Part shown: positions 59,957 to 64,000 of the stretch, piece after piece
Position numbering within the stretch: the stretch's first letter is position 1
Layout: every line of letters starts with the position of its first letter
The notes under the pieces: generated by a model
What the model was told of the DNA's origin: nothing
What the model saw: the letters and a program-made list of their open reading frames with translations, nothing else
Databases searched by the model: none
Source of the DNA: CANKJK01 sp040081715
GTDB lineage: Bacteria; Acidobacteriota; Vicinamibacteria; Vicinamibacterales; UBA2999
DNA: 64,000 nt
Assembly (NCBI GenBank): GCA_040081715.1
Contig: JBEBFY010000007.1
Location: 124,001-188,000, forward strand
Reading direction: 5' to 3'
Translations under genes and position numbers: made by a program

Positions 59957-61180
59957 GTGGCCCTCGTAGCCCTCGGCGTCACCGGCGGCATCAGCGCCTA
60001 CAAATCCGTGGAAGTGTGCCGCGGGCTGCAGAAACTCGGGCATGAGGTCGTGGCCGTGATGACGGAGTCCGCCACGAAGTTTGTCGGGCCGCTGACCTTC
60101 GAGGCGATCACCAGGCGCGACGTGATCACCTCGCAGTGGAAGGCTGGCGCGAACGCCGACATCGAGCACATCTCGATTGCGTCTGACATCGCGCTGCTGC
60201 TGGTGGCCCCCTGCACCGCCAACGTGATCGGCAAGTTCGCCCACGGCATCGCGGACGATTTCCTCTCCTCCTTGTACCTGGCTACCCAGGCACCCGTGCT
60301 CATCGCGCCGGCGATGAACATGCACATGCTGGCGCACCCGGCCGTGGAGGCGAACCTGCGGACGCTCGAATCCCGCGGTGTGCGCTTCGTGGATCCGGGT
60401 GACGGGTACCTCGCGTGCGGCTGGGTCGGGAAGGGCCGGCTGGCCGAGCCCGCCGAGATCGTGGAGGCTGCGCAGGTCATCCTCGCGCCGGCCGATCCGG
60501 CGTGGCGCGGACTACGCGTGGTCGTGACGGCGGGGCCGACCTACGAAGATATCGACCCGGTCCGTTTCGTCGGCAATCGTTCGAGTGGCCGCATGGGCTT
60601 CGCCATGGCGGCCGAGGCGCGGCGCCGCGGTGCGCGGGTCACGCTGGTCGCCGGACCCACGCGCGTGGAGCCACCCCAGGTGGACGAGCTGGTGCGTGTG
60701 CGCAGCGCAGCCGACCTGCATGCCGCGGTGATGCAGGCCTCGGAGGGGGCAGACGTCGTGATCATGGCGGCCGCCGTGGCGGACTACGCACCGTCCTCGC
60801 CCGCGGCCGGGAAGATCGCCAAGGACGACGGGCCGATGACGCTCACCATGAATCGCACGAAGGACGTGCTCGCGGACCTCGGCCGGCTGCCGTCGCGGGC
60901 CGAAGGACGCGGCCCGGTGCTGGTGGGCTTTGCAGCCGAGACGTCGAACCTGCTCGCCAAGGCGTCGGCCAAGCGTGAACGCAAAGGCGCGGACCTGATC
61001 GTGGCCAACGATGTGTCGAGGGATGACATCGGCTTCGACGTGGACGCCAACGCCGTCACGATCATCAGCGCGGCTGGTGCGGTGGATGTGCCGCGCCAGT
61101 CGAAGGCGCGCGTGGCCGCCGCGATTCTTGACCAGGTGTTGCCGTTCCTGCGGACGGCGCCCGCTCCCGTCCTCTCGTAG
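59957..61180 (+). CDS. coaBC: phosphopantothenoylcysteine decarboxylase/phosphopantothenate-cysteine ligase
   Basis: 407 residues from a GTG. The N-terminal CoaC flavoprotein half has LGVTGGISAYKSVEVC, SIASDIALLLVAPCTANVIG, APAMNMHM and the active-site loop with GYLACGWVGKGRL. The C-terminal CoaB half has VVTAGPTYEDIDPVRFVGNR, ASSGRMGFAMA-type SSGRMG and NRTKDVLADLG. Makes 4'-phosphopantetheine in coenzyme A synthesis. Confidence 0.95.
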   Translation: MALVALGVTGGISAYKSVEVCRGLQKLGHEVVAVMTESATKFVGPLTFEAITRRDVITSQWKAGANADIEHISIASDIALLLVAPCTANVIGKFAHGIADDFLSSLYLATQAPVLIAPAMNMHMLAHPAVEANLRTLESRGVRFVDPGDGYLACGWVGKGRLAEPAEIVEAAQVILAPADPAWRGLRVVVTAGPTYEDIDPVRFVGNRSSGRMGFAMAAEARRRGARVTLVAGPTRVEPPQVDELVRVRSAADLHAAVMQASEGADVVIMAAAVADYAPSSPAAGKIAKDDGPMTLTMNRTKDVLADLGRLPSRAEGRGPVLVGFAAETSNLLAKASAKRERKGADLIVANDVSRDDIGFDVDANAVTIISAAGAVDVPRQSKARVAAAILDQVLPFLRTAPAPVLS

Positions 61181-61187
61181 GTCGCCC

Positions 61188-61949
61188 GTGTCCCGGGACG
61201 ACCTTGCGGCTCACCTCGAGTACCTCGCCGAACTCGGCGTCACCGGCATCAGCTCGGACCCGGCCTGGCGTACCCGCCGCCAGGGCGATCCTGCGCCGGT
61301 GGCGATGACAGCGCCCTCGACCAGCCCCAGCCTGGCGGCGACCAATGCGGGCACCGGGCTGTCCATGATTCGCGCCGACATCGGCGACTGCACGCGCTGC
61401 AAGCTGCACAGTGGCCGCAATCAGATTGTGTTCGGCGTGGGCAATCCCGCGGCGGATCTGATGTTCGTGGGCGAGGCGCCGGGTGCGGATGAGGACATGC
61501 AGGGGCTCCCGTTCGTGGGCCGCGCCGGCCAGCTCCTGACGAAGATCATCGAAGCCATCGGCCTGACGCGTGACCAGGTCTATATCGCCAACGTGATCAA
61601 GTGCCGCCCGCCGGGCAACCGGAACCCCGAGCCCGACGAAGTGGAGCAGTGCGAGCCGTTCCTGTTCCGGCAGATCGACGCCATCAAGCCGAAGGTCATC
61701 GTGGCGCTCGGCAAGTTCGCGGCGCAGTCGCTGCTGCGGTCGGCCGAACCCATCTCGAAGCTGCGCGGCCGTGAGTTTCCCTTCCGCGATGCCGTGCTGA
61801 TGCCGACGTTTCACCCGGCCTACCTGCTGCGGAATCCCTCTTCCAAGCGCGAGGTGTGGGACGACATGAAACGCGTGCGCGAACTGCTGACCGAATCGCA
61901 GACCGCTGTGCAGACCGCCGTGGAGAACGCCGTGCAGACCGGGCGCTGA
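61188..61949 (+). CDS. type 4 uracil-DNA glycosylase (Fe-S)
   Basis: 253 residues from a GTG eight bases after coaBC. Motif A is GEAPGADEDMQGLPFVG and motif B HPAYLLRNPSSKRE; cluster cysteines are C-T-R-C near residue 68 and further Cys in NVIKCRPPGNRNPEPDEVEQC. It excises uracil from DNA, mainly deaminated cytosine. The first 60 residues are a less conserved extension, and the C-terminus carries an imperfect TAVQTAVENAVQ repeat. Confidence 0.93.
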   Translation: MSRDDLAAHLEYLAELGVTGISSDPAWRTRRQGDPAPVAMTAPSTSPSLAATNAGTGLSMIRADIGDCTRCKLHSGRNQIVFGVGNPAADLMFVGEAPGADEDMQGLPFVGRAGQLLTKIIEAIGLTRDQVYIANVIKCRPPGNRNPEPDEVEQCEPFLFRQIDAIKPKVIVALGKFAAQSLLRSAEPISKLRGREFPFRDAVLMPTFHPAYLLRNPSSKREVWDDMKRVRELLTESQTAVQTAVENAVQTGR

Positions 61950-61951
61950 CG

Positions 61952-64000
61952 ATGCCGTCTCCGCCCTCGATCCGGGGCGGCGGCCGCCTCCCGGGCGCAC
62001 CTTCGCCCCGTGCGGTGGCCGTGGCGGTGCCCGTGCCGTACCTCGACGCGCTGACCTACCTGGTGCCGGAGGGCATGACGCCGCCGAAACCCGGCGTGCG
62101 GGTCCGCGTGCCCCTCGGTAAACGGAGCGTCGTCGGGACGGTACTCTCGCCGACCTCCGTCGATCCCGCGATCGAAGCCAAACCGATTCAGGCCGTGCTG
62201 GACCAGGATCCGTTCGTGCCACCGGCCGTCGTAGAGCTGTGCCAGTGGATGGCGGACTACTACGTGGCCGGGGTGGGCGACGCCATCGGCGTGGCGATGC
62301 CGCCGGGGTCACGCTCGCGCGAGTCCGCGTTCCGGACCGTGCGCGTAGCGCACGCCACGACGTTCGGCCTTGATGCCGCGCGACTCGGCGGGCCAGGCGG
62401 TCCCGACGGCATCACGGCCAAACGCCTCACGGCCAGCCAGCGTCTGGCCCTGGAGGCACTGGCTGGCGTGTCCTCGGGGCTCTCCTCGAAGGCGCTCAGG
62501 GAGCGTGGCATCAGCGCCGCGGTGCTCACAAAGCTCGTAGCGGCCGGGCTGGCCACCATCCGCGTCGAGCGTGACGAGCGCGACCCGCTTCTGATCGCGG
62601 CTGGTGCGGCCGCAGCGGAGGTTGCCCCGGCCCTGACGCCCGATCAGCAGTCCGCGTTCGAGACGCTACGTGTGCTGGCCGAAGGCGGTGCCTTCCGTGC
62701 GGCCGTGCTCTACGGCGTGACCGGCAGCGGCAAGACCGAGGTGTACGTGCGGCTGGCCGAAACCGTGTGCGCACGCGGCCTGCGCGTGCTGGTGCTGGTG
62801 CCCGAGATCGCGCTGACGCCTTCGGCCGTCGCACGCTTCCAGCGGACCTTCGGCGGGCGCGTGGCGGTGCAGCACAGCGGACTGTCGGACGGGGAGCGTC
62901 ATGACCAGTGGCATCGCATCCGTCGCGGCGAGGTGGACGTGGTGATCGGCACGCGGTCGGCGGTGTTCGCGCCGATGGACCGGCTGGGACTCATCATCGT
63001 GGATGAGGAGCACGACTCGTCCTACAAGCAGGAGGAGGCACCGCGCTACCACGGGCGTGACGTGGCCGTGATGCGTGCCAGCCGCGAGGGCGCGCTGGTC
63101 GTGCTCGGCTCCGCGACGCCGTCGCTGGAGTCGTTCAGGAATGCGGACACCGGCCGCTATGCCCGCGTGTCGCTCGACCGCCGCGTGCTGGACCGGCCGC
63201 TCGCGAGCGTGCGCCTGGTGGACATGCGCGCGGTCTATGCCGAGCACGGACCGGATGTCGTGATCGGCCCGGACCTGGCTGCCGCCATGGGCGATCGACT
63301 CGCCAAGGGTGAGCAGTCGCTCGTGCTGCTGAACCGGCGTGGCTATGCCACCTCCGTCTTCTGCCGTCAGTGCGCCAAGCCGCTCGAATGCCCGCACTGC
63401 AGCGTGTCGCTGACGGTGCACGGAGGGAGGCGGCGCGCCGAAGGGGCGTCTGCAGGCACGGCGAAGGCGGGCAGCGGCGTCCGGGGGCGCGCCCGGTGCC
63501 ACTACTGCAACTACTCGATGCCCGTGCCGCCGCAGTGCCCGGCCTGTGCCGCGCCGTACATGGAGCAGGCAGGATTCGGCACGGAGCGCGTCGAGGAGGA
63601 AGTGAAGGCGCTCTATCCGGAGGCGCGCGTGGCCCGCATCGATCGCGACACGATCCGCAAGCGTGGGGCGCTGACAGGGCTGCTGACCCGCTTTGCCGCT
63701 GGCGAGATCGACGTGCTGGTCGGCACGCAGATGATTGCCAAGGGCCACGACTTTCCCCGCGTGACGCTGGTCGGCGTGATCTCGGCGGATGTGGGGCTGG
63801 GCCTGCCGGACTTCCGTGCGGCGGAGCGGACGTTCCAGCTCCTGACACAGGTCGCCGGGCGCGCGGGCCGCGGGGAACGCGTGGGCGAGGCCATCATCCA
63901 GACGCTCAACCCCGGTCACTACAGCGTGGAACTGGCGTGCCGGCAGGACTACCTGGGCTTCTACGAGAAGGAAGTCGCCTACCGCCGGGCGATGCAGTAT
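61952..64000 (+). CDS. priA: primosomal protein N' (replication restart helicase), 3' end missing
   Basis: 683 codons are visible and the frame is still open at the window end. The N-terminal 3'-DNA-binding domain (AVAVPVPYLDALTYLVPEGM), a winged-helix part, then Walker A VTGSGKTEVYVRL (257-262), DEEH (351-354) and GSATPSLES, the zinc region C471, C474, C480, C483, C516, C519 and more, and TQMIAKGHDFPRVTLVGVI and QVAGRAGRG. PriA restarts replication at collapsed forks. Between C483 and C516 lies an 18-residue basic insertion relative to E. coli. Confidence 0.95.
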   Translation, partial: MPSPPSIRGGGRLPGAPSPRAVAVAVPVPYLDALTYLVPEGMTPPKPGVRVRVPLGKRSVVGTVLSPTSVDPAIEAKPIQAVLDQDPFVPPAVVELCQWMADYYVAGVGDAIGVAMPPGSRSRESAFRTVRVAHATTFGLDAARLGGPGGPDGITAKRLTASQRLALEALAGVSSGLSSKALRERGISAAVLTKLVAAGLATIRVERDERDPLLIAAGAAAAEVAPALTPDQQSAFETLRVLAEGGAFRAAVLYGVTGSGKTEVYVRLAETVCARGLRVLVLVPEIALTPSAVARFQRTFGGRVAVQHSGLSDGERHDQWHRIRRGEVDVVIGTRSAVFAPMDRLGLIIVDEEHDSSYKQEEAPRYHGRDVAVMRASREGALVVLGSATPSLESFRNADTGRYARVSLDRRVLDRPLASVRLVDMRAVYAEHGPDVVIGPDLAAAMGDRLAKGEQSLVLLNRRGYATSVFCRQCAKPLECPHCSVSLTVHGGRRRAEGASAGTAKAGSGVRGRARCHYCNYSMPVPPQCPACAAPYMEQAGFGTERVEEEVKALYPEARVARIDRDTIRKRGALTGLLTRFAAGEIDVLVGTQMIAKGHDFPRVTLVGVISADVGLGLPDFRAAERTFQLLTQVAGRAGRGERVGEAIIQTLNPGHYSVELACRQDYLGFYEKEVAYRRAMQY

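Noticed and set aside
1..64000. tRNA, rRNA, CRISPR arrays, riboswitches
   Set aside because: I looked in the intergenic gaps on both strands and saw no convincing cloverleaf, direct-repeat array or known leader; a covariance-model scan would be needed to exclude small RNAs.

Overview
The window is GC-rich bacterial chromosome with densely packed, often overlapping genes. It carries no rRNA, recognisable tRNA or CRISPR array. Several families point to Acidobacteriota, probably a Vicinamibacteria-like lineage: an acidobacterial VWFA-related protein, a DUF1592-type multi-domain cytochrome paired with a DUF1552 protein, and many secreted haem and beta-propeller proteins. The phylum is an inference from gene content; the class is a guess.

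1-4275: end of a DUF1592/DUF1588/DUF1585 c-type cytochrome, its DUF1552 partner and a small secreted TPR-like protein. 4314-8937: a secreted CxxCH protein, a periplasmic multicopper oxidase, a divergent NsrR-like Rrf2 regulator with a matching operator in the shared intergenic region, and a dihaem cytochrome c peroxidase lipoprotein. This looks like a small redox or nitrosative-stress module. 8990-11037: an ATP-grasp ligase translationally coupled to an HExxH metallopeptidase. 11159-14292: oligoendopeptidase F and an MFS transporter. 14311-18080 (minus strand): arginase, protoporphyrinogen oxidase, uroporphyrinogen decarboxylase and a single-domain response regulator.

18160-28251: two unassigned proteins (one with a histone-H1-like tail), rpiB, the VWFA protein, a LysR regulator, an orphan DNA methyltransferase, a small Cys/His protein, a membrane protein, a D,D-carboxypeptidase with a polybasic linker, fdhE, trxA-trxB and a YCII-like protein. 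28262-29520 is a beta-propeller gene broken by an IS30-type transposase fragment. 29563-37315: a PQQ-type quinoprotein, a DUF6351 lipoprotein hydrolase, a large secreted CxxCH propeller protein and a MOCOS-like PLP enzyme. 37342-39617: mnmA and a cysteine desulfurase, which together make the 2-thiouridine tRNA modification. 39715-45758: bactofilin, SAM hydroxide adenosyltransferase, an acyl-CoA dehydrogenase with an internal deletion, class II FBPase, HflX, a phosphatidyltransferase and APS kinase, followed by a truncated sulfotransferase start.

45871-58410 is a surface-polysaccharide locus. It has UDP-xylose synthase, an initiating undecaprenyl-phosphate sugar transferase, four GT4 and two GT2 glycosyltransferases, UDP-glucose dehydrogenase, UDP-glucose 4-epimerase and an MsbA-like ABC exporter. 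The minus-strand arm (45871-53616) and plus-strand arm (53641 onward) diverge from about 53630. The plus-strand arm runs into housekeeping genes: yicC, gmk, coaBC, a type 4 uracil-DNA glycosylase and priA, which is cut by the window end.

No gene-free stretch exceeds 300 bases once the broken propeller gene is counted. The longest gaps are 23506-23729, 7164-7366 and 27716-27906; their contents are described in the entries.
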